From NCBI GenBank assembly GCA_002256115.1, contig NKIK01000004.1, positions 1-64,000 of the forward strand: a DNA stretch of 64,000 bases, in the 5' to 3' direction. A model generated the notes under the pieces. That model was given only the letters and a program-made list of their open reading frames with translations. It did not search any database and was not told the DNA's origin. The translations under genes were made by a program, and so were the position numbers. This DNA is from Burkholderiales bacterium PBB3. GTDB lineage: Bacteria > Pseudomonadota > Gammaproteobacteria > Burkholderiales > Burkholderiaceae_C. Every line of letters starts with the position of its first letter. Position 1 is the stretch's first letter. This document shows positions 43,342 to 51,837 of the stretch, one piece after another.

Positions 43342-43793
43342 GGTGGATCAAGTGCTCCGGGGTCAGTTTGGGTGAAGCTCAGCAGTCTACCGGACGGGAA
43401 GCGCAAGGCAGGTTTGCGCTAGGGCGCGCGAGTGGGCGATGACGCAGTTTGACGAAAAACGTGAGTAAGGTGCGCGCAACTGTGACTTGACCTGAGCTTT
43501 CTTGTGCCACTGACCGTTGTGTGGGTCAGGAGCATAGGAAGTCAAGGCTCGGGAAGACTGCTTGAGGCCCAAAGCGGGCGCAGCAATTCTGGATTTGCCG
43601 TCTCCAAAGCGGTCGTTTGCGTATACACGCGGACGGTCGGCTATGTGGCAAGCCGGCGCACCGCCTTCCCGCACCCAACAGACACATAACCCGGTTTGAA
43701 CGCAAAAGTTAAGCGGTGACAAATAAAGCCAGTGAGCGATGTTCGTTCTTGCCAGTTGTTGTCGTGGTGGTCACCGTGTTGTTCCTGATTGAC
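43342..43793. other. Gene-free stretch between tldD and livF
   Basis: About 450 bp separate the tldD start from the livF stop. Short open frames on both strands have no recognisable features. The region must include the tldD promoter. I saw no tRNA, repeat or transposase remnant that I can support. Confidence 0.5.
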
Positions 43794-44510
43794 CTAAACG
43801 CCAAGCAGCTTAGGCAAGGCAGGGTCAAGTGCCACCTGCGCGGACGGACCGGACAGCTCTACCAGCCCTTTTTGCAGGACGATCGCCTGGTCGCTTTGGG
43901 CCAGAACCCGGCGGTAATCGCGGTCCACGATTAACGTTGCAATGCCGCTATTGCGAATGTCGGCAATCACGTTCCAAATTTCATTCACGATCAGCGGAGC
44001 TAGACCCTCGGTGGCCTCGTCCAGAATGATGAGTTCGGGATGGGTCATGAGCGCGCGGCCAATCGACAACATCTGCTGCTCACCTCCGGAAAGCTGATTA
44101 CCCATGTTGGTGAGACGCTCTGCCAGCCGCGGGAAGGTTTTCAGGACCCGGTCATACGTCCAGTCGTTGCGTCCGTCGCGCCCACTGCGCGCCGACATCA
44201 GCAGATTCTCACGCACCGTCAGGTTGGGGAAAACGCCCCGACCTTCGGGCACATACGCCACGCCCAAGCGCGCCACTTGGTGCGGTTTGTACTTGGACGC
44301 GTCTTCGCCAAACAGAGCAATGCTCCCCTCGCGCTGCGTCACATGGCCCAGCAAGGTGCGTATCAGCGTGCTTTTACCCATGCCGTTGCGCCCGAGCAGG
44401 CCCATGGTCTGGCCGCGTGCAATTTTGATATCGATACCGTGCAGCACATGGCTCGATGCATACCAGGCGTGAACGCCTCGGGCGTCGACCAAAAAGTCAG
44501 TGCTTGTCAT
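43794..44510 (-). CDS. livF: Branched-chain-amino-acid-type ABC transporter ATPase, LivF-like
   Basis: One of two ATPases of the transporter at the end of the aromatic cluster. The 238-residue protein has a Walker A GRNGMGKST at residues 40-48, a signature LSGGEQQMLSIGRAL, a Walker B LIILDEATEGLAP and a LIVDRDYR segment where others have VEQN. The YVPEGRGVFPNLTVRENL motif is typical of LivF. It follows livG by 1 bp. Its position after benzoate genes suggests an aromatic acid as substrate rather than leucine; transporters of this kind are known to import benzoate-like compounds. Confidence 0.92.
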   Translation of the reverse strand: MTSTDFLVDARGVHAWYASSHVLHGIDIKIARGQTMGLLGRNGMGKSTLIRTLLGHVTQREGSIALFGEDASKYKPHQVARLGVAYVPEGRGVFPNLTVRENLLMSARSGRDGRNDWTYDRVLKTFPRLAERLTNMGNQLSGGEQQMLSIGRALMTHPELIILDEATEGLAPLIVNEIWNVIADIRNSGIATLIVDRDYRRVLAQSDQAIVLQKGLVELSGPSAQVALDPALPKLLGV

Positions 44511-44511
44511 G

Positions 44512-45267
44512 TCAGTGTCCCTCTCCGAGGTAAGCAGTGCGCACTTCCGGGCTGTTGCGAATGAATTCGGCGTCGCCCGAGGCGATCTTGACGCCGTTAA
44601 CCATCACCGTGATCACGTCGGCAACACGAAACACCGCATCCATGTCGTGTTCCACCAGCAAAATGGCGTGGTCAGCGCGCAGCGCATCGAGCAGTTTGAG
44701 CATGCGCTCGGTTTCCTCGGCGCCCATGCCGGCCAGTGGCTCGTCGAGCAGTAGCACCTGGGGCTTGGTGGCCAGGCACATGGCAATCTCCAGCTGGCGT
44801 TTTTGGCCATGCGACAACATACCGGCCTGGCGATCGAGTAAGTGATCCAGTCCTGCGCGACTGGCCGCATCACGTGCGGCAACTGTGCTGAAGCGGCACT
44901 GGTTCGCAGATTGCCACCACTGCCATGGCTTCTGTTCCCCCGATTGCGCTGCCAGTCGACAGTTCTCGAACACTGTGAACGTATGGTAGATAGTATTGCG
45001 TTGGTAGCTGCGACCCAGGCCCGCACGCGCACGGCGTGCTTGCGCCCATTGCGTCACATCCTGCCCCATCAGTTCCACCGCCCCATTGGAGGGCGGAAAC
45101 TCCCCCGACAACATGTTGATCAGCGTCGACTTGCCTGCGCCGTTGGTACCTATAACCGCATGCACGGTGCCGCGTGCCAATTCAATTGAGACATCGTTGA
45201 CCGCCACCAGACCACCCCACCGGCGCGTGATGTTGACACCGCGCAGCAATATTTCCGTTTGTTTCAT
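44512..45267 (-). CDS. livG: Branched-chain-amino-acid-type ABC transporter ATPase, LivG-like
   Basis: The partner ATPase of 251 residues. It has a Walker A GTNGAGKST near residue 40, a signature LSHGQKRQLEIAM, a Walker B VLLLDEPLAGMGAEE and the H-loop ILLVEHDMDAVF. The LivG-type insertion after Walker A is present (GRSYQRNTIYHTFTVFENCRLAAQS). The start lies 3 bp after the livM stop, so translation is coupled. The two ATPases would form a heterodimer under the LivH/LivM membrane pair. Confidence 0.92.
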   Translation of the reverse strand: MKQTEILLRGVNITRRWGGLVAVNDVSIELARGTVHAVIGTNGAGKSTLINMLSGEFPPSNGAVELMGQDVTQWAQARRARAGLGRSYQRNTIYHTFTVFENCRLAAQSGEQKPWQWWQSANQCRFSTVAARDAASRAGLDHLLDRQAGMLSHGQKRQLEIAMCLATKPQVLLLDEPLAGMGAEETERMLKLLDALRADHAILLVEHDMDAVFRVADVITVMVNGVKIASGDAEFIRNSPEVRTAYLGEGH

Positions 45268-45270
45268 GGC

Positions 45271-46284
45271 TTATCCCTTTTTGGCGGCAGCGCCACCCAA
45301 TCCTGAATCACCCGAAAGCCCTCCAACCAGCCGGGCACGCAATTGCTTCGGCAGATCGACCAGACCGTGCGGCAAAAGTGCCACGGCGGCAATGATGGTC
45401 ATTCCCAAGCCCAGGTGCCAATGCTTGGCAAAGTTGCCAAACACCGCTTCGGACTTGAAAAACTCTTGCAGCAGGGCAAAGGCAAAGGCGCCGATGAGCG
45501 CTCCACGCAAGTGACCCAGACCACCCAAAATAATCATCACCAGCACAGCGCCTGACAGGTGCCAGCTCATCATCTCGGGGTTCACGAAGCCGTCTTTCAC
45601 GGCGAACAAAAACCCCGCCAGTCCGGCAATGGAGCCCGAAAGCGTGAATGCTGCAAGCTTGTAGGGGTAGGTCGAAAAGCCGGTGGCTCGCATACGCTGC
45701 TCGTTCACGCGGATGCCTGCCAAAGCCCGGCCAAAGCGTGAACGCAGCAGCACGGCCAAAAAGACAAACACCAGCACCAGGCAGGCCAGCGTAAAGAAAT
45801 ACATGGCCACCGGTGAGTCCAGCCGAATCAAGCTGCCGAGCGCAGGCTTCATGTTCAGGTAAATCCCGTCTGAGCCACCTCCCAAGGGCGTGTCGTGCAC
45901 CACAAAGTAGGCCATTTGGGCGAATGCCAGTGTCACCATGATGAAGTACACCCCTTTGGTGCGCAGTGACAAAGCGCCCACCACCAGTGCATACAGACCT
46001 GCCGCCAGCACCGCGACAGGTAGCAGCCACAAGAGTGATGCGGGTTCAGATTCAGGCGACAACAACACGGCTATGTAAGCGCCAATTCCGAAAAACGCTG
46101 CCTGGCCAAAGCACACCAGCCCGGTGCTCCCAACCAACAGTTCCAGGCTGAGCGCGAAAATGGCATAGATCATGATCTTGCTCACCAGATCCATGCCAAA
46201 GCTTCCAGTGAACATTGGAAAGGCTGCGAGTGCGGCAAAGAAGACCGCTACAAAAAAGAACTTGGATGTCTCGTTGTGATTCAT
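45271..46284 (-). CDS. livM: Branched-chain-amino-acid-type ABC transporter permease, LivM-like
   Basis: A 337-residue inner-membrane permease with about nine hydrophobic segments. Family motifs include IYAIFALSLELLVGSTGLVCFGQAAFFGIGAY and SFGRALAGIRVNEQRMRATGFSTYPYKLAAFTLSGSIAGLAG. The C-terminus MIILGGLGHLRGALIGAFAFALLQE matches LivM. The ATG at 46284 is used because it lies just after the livH stop; the frame is open 27 bp further. The cluster order H, M, G, F after a binding protein is standard for this transporter class. Confidence 0.92.
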   Translation of the reverse strand: MNHNETSKFFFVAVFFAALAAFPMFTGSFGMDLVSKIMIYAIFALSLELLVGSTGLVCFGQAAFFGIGAYIAVLLSPESEPASLLWLLPVAVLAAGLYALVVGALSLRTKGVYFIMVTLAFAQMAYFVVHDTPLGGGSDGIYLNMKPALGSLIRLDSPVAMYFFTLACLVLVFVFLAVLLRSRFGRALAGIRVNEQRMRATGFSTYPYKLAAFTLSGSIAGLAGFLFAVKDGFVNPEMMSWHLSGAVLVMIILGGLGHLRGALIGAFAFALLQEFFKSEAVFGNFAKHWHLGLGMTIIAAVALLPHGLVDLPKQLRARLVGGLSGDSGLGGAAAKKG

Positions 46285-46288
46285 TTCT

Positions 46289-47170
46289 TTAGCCCGCCTT
46301 AAAGAGACCATCGGGTTTCCACAGCAGGATGCCCGCCATCAGCAGATACACCAATACGCCCGAAGCCTGCGGCAGAAAAACCTTGCCAAAGGTGTCCACC
46401 ACGCCAATCATCAGAGCTGCCACGAGGGCGCCCTTGATTGAGCCAATACCGCCAATCACGACCACCACGAAGCAGATGATCAACACTTGACTGCCCATGC
46501 CCGGGTAGACGGACGACACGGGCGCTGCCACCATGCCTGCCAAAGCCGCAATGGCCACTCCGGCAGCAAACACAACGCGGTACAAAAACTTGATGTCAAT
46601 GCCTAGCGACTGCACCATCTCGCGGTTGCTGGCACCAGCGCGAATCATCATGCCCAGCCGCGTGCGGGTGAACACAAAGAACATGCCGATGGCCAGTGCC
46701 AGACAGACTGCCGACACAAACAAGCGGTACACCGGGTACGTCATCATCTCGCCTAGCTGCAACGAGCCTGACAAAATCTCGGGTACCTTCACACCGTAGA
46801 CATCGTCACCCACCAGCAGACTGCGCATTTCCTCGAAGACCAAAATCAGGCCGTAGGTCATTAGCACCTGTTGCAAGTGTTCGCGGTCGTAGAGGTAGCT
46901 GTAAAAGGCCCACTCCAGCACATAGCCCAGCAGCACGGCCAGAACCAGGCCAACCACCAGCACTGCAAAGAAGCCTCCGCCGAAGGTAGCGCTTACGATG
47001 GGCGACAAAGCGTAGGCCATGTAAGCGCCGATCATGTAGAAGCTGCCGTGGGCGAGGTTGATCACGCCCATGATCCCGAAAATCAGTGTCAAACCCGAAG
47101 CGACCAGAAACAGCAACAAGCCGTACTGCACCGCATTCAGGCACTGAATGAGAAATGTTGTTAAGTCCAT
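46289..47170 (-). CDS. livH: Branched-chain-amino-acid-type ABC transporter permease, LivH-like
   Basis: A 293-residue inner-membrane permease with eight hydrophobic segments. It carries the family motif LIFGIMGVINLAHGSFYMIGAYMAY, a cytoplasmic loop with RTRLGMMIRAGASNREMVQSLGI and the end MGSQVLIICFVVVVIGGIGSIKGAL. It lies 39 bp after the binding-protein gene. Together with LivM it forms the membrane channel of the importer. Confidence 0.93.
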   Translation of the reverse strand: MDLTTFLIQCLNAVQYGLLLFLVASGLTLIFGIMGVINLAHGSFYMIGAYMAYALSPIVSATFGGGFFAVLVVGLVLAVLLGYVLEWAFYSYLYDREHLQQVLMTYGLILVFEEMRSLLVGDDVYGVKVPEILSGSLQLGEMMTYPVYRLFVSAVCLALAIGMFFVFTRTRLGMMIRAGASNREMVQSLGIDIKFLYRVVFAAGVAIAALAGMVAAPVSSVYPGMGSQVLIICFVVVVIGGIGSIKGALVAALMIGVVDTFGKVFLPQASGVLVYLLMAGILLWKPDGLFKAG

Positions 47171-47209
47171 GGTGATTTCCGCTTGGCACCCAGTTAAAGG
47201 AAAGGGAAA

Positions 47210-48382
47210 TTACATGTTGCAGCCGCGTGCCGGATCTTCCAGCGCCTTGCTGGCAATACCCACCACTTTGTTCTCCTTGTCGGAGACCTGGCGCAAGTAC
47301 ATGTTCTGAATGGGGTTGTGCGCCTTCGAGATGGTGAACTTGCCACGTGGACTGTCGATGGTGGTCTTTCTCAGGGCGGCGGCAAAGCCCGCTGTGTCTT
47401 TTGCGTCACCCTTGACGGCGGCCAAGCCTACACCCAGCATCTGTGCGGCGTCGTAACCCTGGACTGCATACACATCCGGCTGCAGCTTGAATGTTTTTGC
47501 ATAGGCCAACCGAAAGGCATTGTCACGCGGGGTGTTCAAGCCATCGGCGTAGTGCAACGCGGTCAAAACACCGTCGGCAGATGCACCCTGGGCTTCGAGC
47601 GTGCCATCGGTCAGGAAACCTGTACCAAAGAGCGGAATACTCTTCTTCAGGCCAGCTCCGTCGTAGTCCTTTACAAACTTCACAGCGCCACCGCCGGCAA
47701 AGAAGGAGAACACCGCATCTGGTTTGGCCGAGGCAATCTCAGTCAACAGCGCCTGGAACTCAACGTTCGGAAACGGCAGGTTCAGCTCTTTGGTTACCTT
47801 GCCACCTGCCTTCTCGAAACCTTCCTTGAAGCCCTTGGCCATTTCATCGCCAGCAGCATACTTCCAGGTGATGGTCGCCGCGGTTTTGTGGCCCTTGGCG
47901 GCCATAGCCTGCCCAATAGCGAAGCCGGGCTGCCAATTGCTGAAGCTGCTACGGAAAATGTTCACCGCACACATCGAGCCGGTGACCGCGTCAGCACCAC
48001 CATTGGGATTGATCATCAACGTGCCCGAAGTCTTGGCCACACGTGCCATGGCCATTGCCACGCCAGAGTGCACGCTGCCAACCAGCACATCGACGTTGTC
48101 TCGCTTGATGAGTTTGTTGACGTTGTCAATGGCTTTGGACGGGTCGGACTCGTCGTCGACCTTGAAAAACTCGACCTCGCGGCCACCGAGCTTGCCGCCC
48201 TGCTCCGTGAGGTACAACCTGAAGCCGTTTTCAATGGCGGTGCCCAATGCGGCGAAAGTCCCGGTGGCGGGTAGCATCAAGCCAACCTTGAGTTTGCCTG
48301 GTGCCTGGGCCATGGCTACTGGCATGGCCAGCGTGACGGCTGCGGCAATGACGGCGCGGCGGGAAATGTGAGAAATTTTCAT
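47210..48382 (-). CDS. Branched-chain-amino-acid-type ABC transporter substrate-binding protein
   Basis: A 390-residue periplasmic binding protein of the type I (Leu/Ile/Val) fold. The signal MKISHISRRAVIAAAVTLAM-PVAMA ends near residue 25. The mature chain begins KLKVGLMLPATGTFAALGTAIENGF; later come KVDDESDPSKAIDNVNKLI, VLVGSVHSGVAMAMARVA, INPNGGADAVTG and YAVQGYDAAQMLGVGL. The start at 48380-48382 follows AGGAG. The signal peptide and upstream region are nearly identical to those of the M20 hydrolase gene next to it. Gene order suggests it binds benzoate or a benzoyl conjugate. Confidence 0.92.
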   Translation of the reverse strand: MKISHISRRAVIAAAVTLAMPVAMAQAPGKLKVGLMLPATGTFAALGTAIENGFRLYLTEQGGKLGGREVEFFKVDDESDPSKAIDNVNKLIKRDNVDVLVGSVHSGVAMAMARVAKTSGTLMINPNGGADAVTGSMCAVNIFRSSFSNWQPGFAIGQAMAAKGHKTAATITWKYAAGDEMAKGFKEGFEKAGGKVTKELNLPFPNVEFQALLTEIASAKPDAVFSFFAGGGAVKFVKDYDGAGLKKSIPLFGTGFLTDGTLEAQGASADGVLTALHYADGLNTPRDNAFRLAYAKTFKLQPDVYAVQGYDAAQMLGVGLAAVKGDAKDTAGFAAALRKTTIDSPRGKFTISKAHNPIQNMYLRQVSDKENKVVGIASKALEDPARGCNM

Positions 48383-48404
48383 GGTGTTTGTCTCCTGGGG
48401 TGTG
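48305..48404 (-). repeat. Signal-peptide cassette, copy in the binding-protein gene
   Basis: These 100 bp, covering the ribosome-binding site, the start and about 26 codons of signal peptide, match 49819-49918 at about 89 of 100 positions by hand count. The similarity stops at the end of the signal peptide. Confidence 0.9.
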
Positions 48405-48564
48405 CCGGTCATCGCCGGCTGTTAAAAATGAGATTCCGTTATTTGGACAGTTCTTGCCCCAACGCAAAAAAACAGGGTCGGTGCGGCCTACAGCCTGCTA
48501 ACGCAAACGTAACGCCAGTGGGAGTCGAAGGGAGCTGACCGTTGGGAGCATTGATATTTCACAA

Positions 48565-49896
48565 TCAATTCCCCAAAGCTGTGAGCACTGCGAGGCTCAT
48601 GGCTTTGATCGATGTCTTAATCGTGGGCTCTGGTACTGGAGCAAAAAAAGGCGAGTGGTTGCCCGGCAAAGGCTTGGCGCCCGGGAGGCGTGACGCTACA
48701 ACATCTTTCGGGTCATATACACCAACGAGGAAGAACATCACCTGGACTCCCGCGCCAGCGTACTCGGAGAAGTCTTCGCTGGGAGTGATGGGTGGCATGC
48801 GTTTGACATTGACTCCAAGAGCAGATATCAGAGTCGCCTCGGTCCGCTCAACAAGCGCCGCGTTGTTGACCACCGCGTTACCACCCGCAATAATTTTTAC
48901 CTCGGGTTCGGGCGCGCCAGCCGCTACCGCTGCGCCTTTCGCTGTGCGCTGGATACCTTCGTGCAACTTGCTGCGCACCCCTTGGTCGTAGCTGCGGATG
49001 GTTCCGCGCAGCGCCACATTGTCCGGAATGATGTTGCCACTGGTGCCACCCTGAATGGCCCCGATGCTGAAGACACCGAACTGGAACGGGTCCTTTTCGC
49101 GGCTGATCACGCCCTGCACGTCGACAACGAAGCGCGACGCAATCAGTATCGGGTCGATGGACTTGTCTGGTGCCGATCCATGCGCACCACGGCCATGGAA
49201 AACCGCCTCGAAGCTGTCAGAGTTGGAGGTGACAGGGCCGACGTTGAAGCCGATCTCGCCGTAGGCCATCGGCCAGGTGTGCAGTGCAAAGGCGAAGTCG
49301 GGCTTGCCGAAGCGCTTGAAAAGGCCATCATCAAGCATTGCTTTCGCGCCACCCAACACCTCCTCGGCGGGCTGGGCGACAAACATCAGCGTGCCTTTCC
49401 ATTGGGACTTCATGGCCACCAATGTCCTGGCAGCACCAACCCAGCTCGCCATGTGGATATCGTGGCCGCAGCTGTGGGCCACGAAAGTTTCCTTGCCCAA
49501 ATAGCCCGTCTTGACCTTGCTGGCGTAAGGCAGGCCGGTCTTTTCTTCCATTGGCAGGGCGTCAAGCTCGGTGCGTACCATGATGGTGAGCCCGGAACCG
49601 TTGCGCAGTAACCCGACCACACCGGTCTTGCCGAGGCCCTCGGTCACTTCAAAACCGAGATCGCGCAGCGCCTTTGCCAGCCTCTTCGAGGTATTGATCT
49701 CCTCAAAGGCTAACTCGGGATGTGCGTGGAGGTCTTTGTACAGGGCCTCCACCTCGGCGTAGTTCCGATCAACATGGGCGTTGACAGCCTTACCAAACCG
49801 CTCCGCAATATTGCCCGACTGGGCCATGGCTACTGGAATAACCAGCGTGACGGCTGCGGCAACGACGGCGCGGCGGAAAATATGAGAAATGTTCAT
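48565..49896 (-). CDS. Exported M20 family amidohydrolase (hippurate/aromatic amide hydrolase candidate)
   Basis: A 443-residue metal-dependent amidohydrolase of the M20 family, which includes hippurate hydrolase and IAA-amino acid hydrolases. The dinuclear site is visible in VAHSCGHDIHMASW and QPAEEVLGG, and the dimerisation domain in FHGRGAHGSAP with its conserved His. The C-terminal PSEDFSEYAGAGVQVMFFLVG carries the last metal ligand region. Unlike most relatives it starts with a signal peptide (MNISHIFRRAVVAAAVTLVI then PVAMAQ). Located between catC and the transporter genes, it would release an aromatic acid such as benzoate from an amide outside the cytoplasm. The substrate is inferred. 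Confidence 0.9.
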   Translation of the reverse strand: MNISHIFRRAVVAAAVTLVIPVAMAQSGNIAERFGKAVNAHVDRNYAEVEALYKDLHAHPELAFEEINTSKRLAKALRDLGFEVTEGLGKTGVVGLLRNGSGLTIMVRTELDALPMEEKTGLPYASKVKTGYLGKETFVAHSCGHDIHMASWVGAARTLVAMKSQWKGTLMFVAQPAEEVLGGAKAMLDDGLFKRFGKPDFAFALHTWPMAYGEIGFNVGPVTSNSDSFEAVFHGRGAHGSAPDKSIDPILIASRFVVDVQGVISREKDPFQFGVFSIGAIQGGTSGNIIPDNVALRGTIRSYDQGVRSKLHEGIQRTAKGAAVAAGAPEPEVKIIAGGNAVVNNAALVERTEATLISALGVNVKRMPPITPSEDFSEYAGAGVQVMFFLVGVYDPKDVVASRLPGAKPLPGNHSPFFAPVPEPTIKTSIKAMSLAVLTALGN

Positions 49897-49918
49897 GGGG
49901 CTTGTCTCCAGGGATGTG
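49819..49918 (-). repeat. Signal-peptide cassette, copy in the M20 hydrolase gene
   Basis: The partner of 48305-48404. It includes TTGTCTCC, complementary to the GGAGACAA ribosome-binding region shared by both genes. The shared block gives the hydrolase the same export signal as the binding protein. Confidence 0.9.
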
Positions 49919-49946
49919 ATCTTTTTTTTGTTTATGGGTTGTGGCT

Positions 49947-50225
49947 TTACGCGATTGCGGATGGATGCGTTGCCAGCGGCGTGACCGTTATTTGCATGAA
50001 CGGGAAAAGAGGTAATTTCGCTAACGTGTCATGCAATTCATCATTGCCCGATACATCAAATACGCTGAAGTTGGCGTACTCACCCACCACACGCCAAAGG
50101 TGGCGCCACTTACCGGCGTGTTGTAGTGCTTGCGCATAGACCTTTTCTTCCGCTTTGATGCGTGCAGCCTCCTCTGAAGGAAGGTTTGCGGGAATGTTGA
50201 CCACCATGTGGACGAGATAGAGCAT
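49947..50225 (-). CDS. catC: Muconolactone delta-isomerase
   Basis: Moves the double bond of (+)-muconolactone to give 3-oxoadipate enol-lactone in the catechol branch of the beta-ketoadipate pathway. The 92-residue chain is typical: MLYLVHMVVNIPANLPSEEAARIKAEEK, then HLWRVVGEYANFSVFDVSGNDELHDTLAKLPLFPFM, ending ITVTPLATHPS. These small subunits form a decamer. It lies 12 bp after pcaD, and the M20 hydrolase gene follows 50 bp later. Confidence 0.96.
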   Translation of the reverse strand: MLYLVHMVVNIPANLPSEEAARIKAEEKVYAQALQHAGKWRHLWRVVGEYANFSVFDVSGNDELHDTLAKLPLFPFMQITVTPLATHPSAIA

Positions 50226-50237
50226 TGCGTTTCCTTT

Positions 50238-51059
50238 TCAAAGAAAGTTAAGAACCGTGCGGGTGAAAGCCTGAGGTGCTTCCAGGTTCGAAAGATGTGA
50301 CGTCGGCAGCACGACAGTGCGCGCATCAGTAATATGTGCTTGCATGGAATGGGCATCCGCCACGGTGGTTACCGGGTCGAACTCGCCCGCAATCAGCAGG
50401 GCCGGGGTCTTGATCGACGCTAGGTCGGCCCGCAGATCCGAGTGGGCCAAAGCCTCACAGCAGGCAGCGTAGCCCTCCGGGTTGATGCCGGCCAATACCG
50501 TCTGCACCGCTTGAACCGTGCCGGGTTGCGCACGCACAAAGTCTGGGGTGAACCACCTGCCTGGCGCCGAATCGGCGAGGACCTGCATACCCAGACTTAC
50601 CCCCTTGCGCAGCGTATCAGCGCGATCTTTCCAGCCCTGCACCGTACCGATACGTGCAGCACTATTGCAAACTACCAGCGACTTCAAACGTTTGCCTGCG
50701 TGTGCGCCCAGCCAAAGGCCGGTGTGACCGCCCATGGACAGGCCGCAGAAGCTCGCAATGGGGATCTGTAGTGCATCCAAAATAGCCAGCACGTCCTGCC
50801 CCAATCCGTCGACCGAGTAGGGCCCTGGCGTGACCACACTGCCACCATGGCCACGGGTGTCGTAGCGGATCAGGCGGTAACTTTTTGACAGTTCCTCTAC
50901 CTGTGGCGCCCACATCTCCAGGGTCGTTCCGAGCGAGTTGCTGAGAACAAGCGGCGCAGCGCCAGCTTCCCCGTCTATCGCCACACGGAAAGGACCACGG
51001 GCAGTGTTCAAGACCATGACGGTCGAGATGGATGGTGCTTCTGCACTGTGCGTTGTCAT
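50238..51059 (-). CDS. pcaD: 3-oxoadipate enol-lactonase
   Basis: Hydrolyses 3-oxoadipate enol-lactone to 3-oxoadipate, after catC. The 273-residue alpha/beta hydrolase has LVLSNSLGTTLEMWAPQV near the oxyanion hole, YDTRGHGGSVVTPGPYSVDGLGQDVLAILD, the nucleophile in FCGLSMGGHTGLWLG, and a C-terminal Asp (AGEFDPVTT) and His (SHLSNLEAP). It is a stand-alone form, not fused to the decarboxylase PcaC, as expected for the catechol branch. It is 1 bp from benD. Confidence 0.94.
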   Translation of the reverse strand: MTTHSAEAPSISTVMVLNTARGPFRVAIDGEAGAAPLVLSNSLGTTLEMWAPQVEELSKSYRLIRYDTRGHGGSVVTPGPYSVDGLGQDVLAILDALQIPIASFCGLSMGGHTGLWLGAHAGKRLKSLVVCNSAARIGTVQGWKDRADTLRKGVSLGMQVLADSAPGRWFTPDFVRAQPGTVQAVQTVLAGINPEGYAACCEALAHSDLRADLASIKTPALLIAGEFDPVTTVADAHSMQAHITDARTVVLPTSHLSNLEAPQAFTRTVLNFL

Positions 51060-51060
51060 A

Positions 51061-51837
51061 TCAACCTTGATCGCCGCCGCCCACAGGCAGCACCGTACCG
51101 GTGATGTAAGAAGCCCGGTCCGAAGCTAAAAAGAGGATAGCCTCGGCCTGCTCATCCAGCGTGCCGTAGCGCTTCATCAAGGTGCTGGACACGGTTTGGT
51201 CCACGATTTCCTGGTACCAGGCTTTGTCCTTGCGACCGAGCCGCGCTGTATTGCGGGGCACTCGGCGCGGCGGCGCTTCAGTACCACCAGGTGATACCGC
51301 ATTGACCCGGATGCCGCGCTCACCGTTTTCAAAGGCCAGGCAGGCCGTCAATGCGTTTACACCGCCCTTGGCTGCGCCATAGGGCACACGATTGACGCTG
51401 CGCGTGGCTATCGAAGACACATTGACGATAGAGCCCTTTTTCTTCTTGAGCATGAAGGGCAGCACTGCCCGGCAGCACCACAGCGTAGGGAATAGTGAGC
51501 GGCGTACTTCAGCCTCGATTTCCGCGGGGCCGTAGTGCTCAAAGGGTTTGGTCCAAATTGTGCCGCCGACGTTGTTCACCAGAATGTCGATGCAGCCGAA
51601 TGCCTGGTAGGTTTGCGTTGCTGCCTTCTCAGCACCTTCAAATTGTTCTAGGTCAGCTTCAATCGACATTACCTCTGCGGTCGCGGACAAACGCTGGCGC
51701 AAGTCATGGACCAGCGGGGAACGGTCCACCAGCGCCAGTCGCGCGCCTTGCGCTGCTGCCAATTCCGCCACCCGCTCGCCGATGCCTTGTGCGGCCCCGG
51801 TGATCAGCATGACCTGGCCTTTGAATTGATCACTCAT
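51061..51837 (-). CDS. benD: Benzoate cis-diol dehydrogenase
   Basis: Oxidises and decarboxylates 1,6-dihydroxycyclohexa-2,4-diene-1-carboxylate to catechol with NAD+. The 258-residue short-chain dehydrogenase has the cofactor motif ITGAAQGIGERVA, DILVNNVGGTIWTKPFEHY, the catalytic Ser in VNVSSIATRSV and Tyr/Lys in YGAAKGGVNALT. The AVSPGGTEAPPRRVPRN loop is typical of BenD/XylL. Its start overlaps the benC stop by 4 bp. Confidence 0.95.
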   Translation of the reverse strand: MSDQFKGQVMLITGAAQGIGERVAELAAAQGARLALVDRSPLVHDLRQRLSATAEVMSIEADLEQFEGAEKAATQTYQAFGCIDILVNNVGGTIWTKPFEHYGPAEIEAEVRRSLFPTLWCCRAVLPFMLKKKKGSIVNVSSIATRSVNRVPYGAAKGGVNALTACLAFENGERGIRVNAVSPGGTEAPPRRVPRNTARLGRKDKAWYQEIVDQTVSSTLMKRYGTLDEQAEAILFLASDRASYITGTVLPVGGGDQG

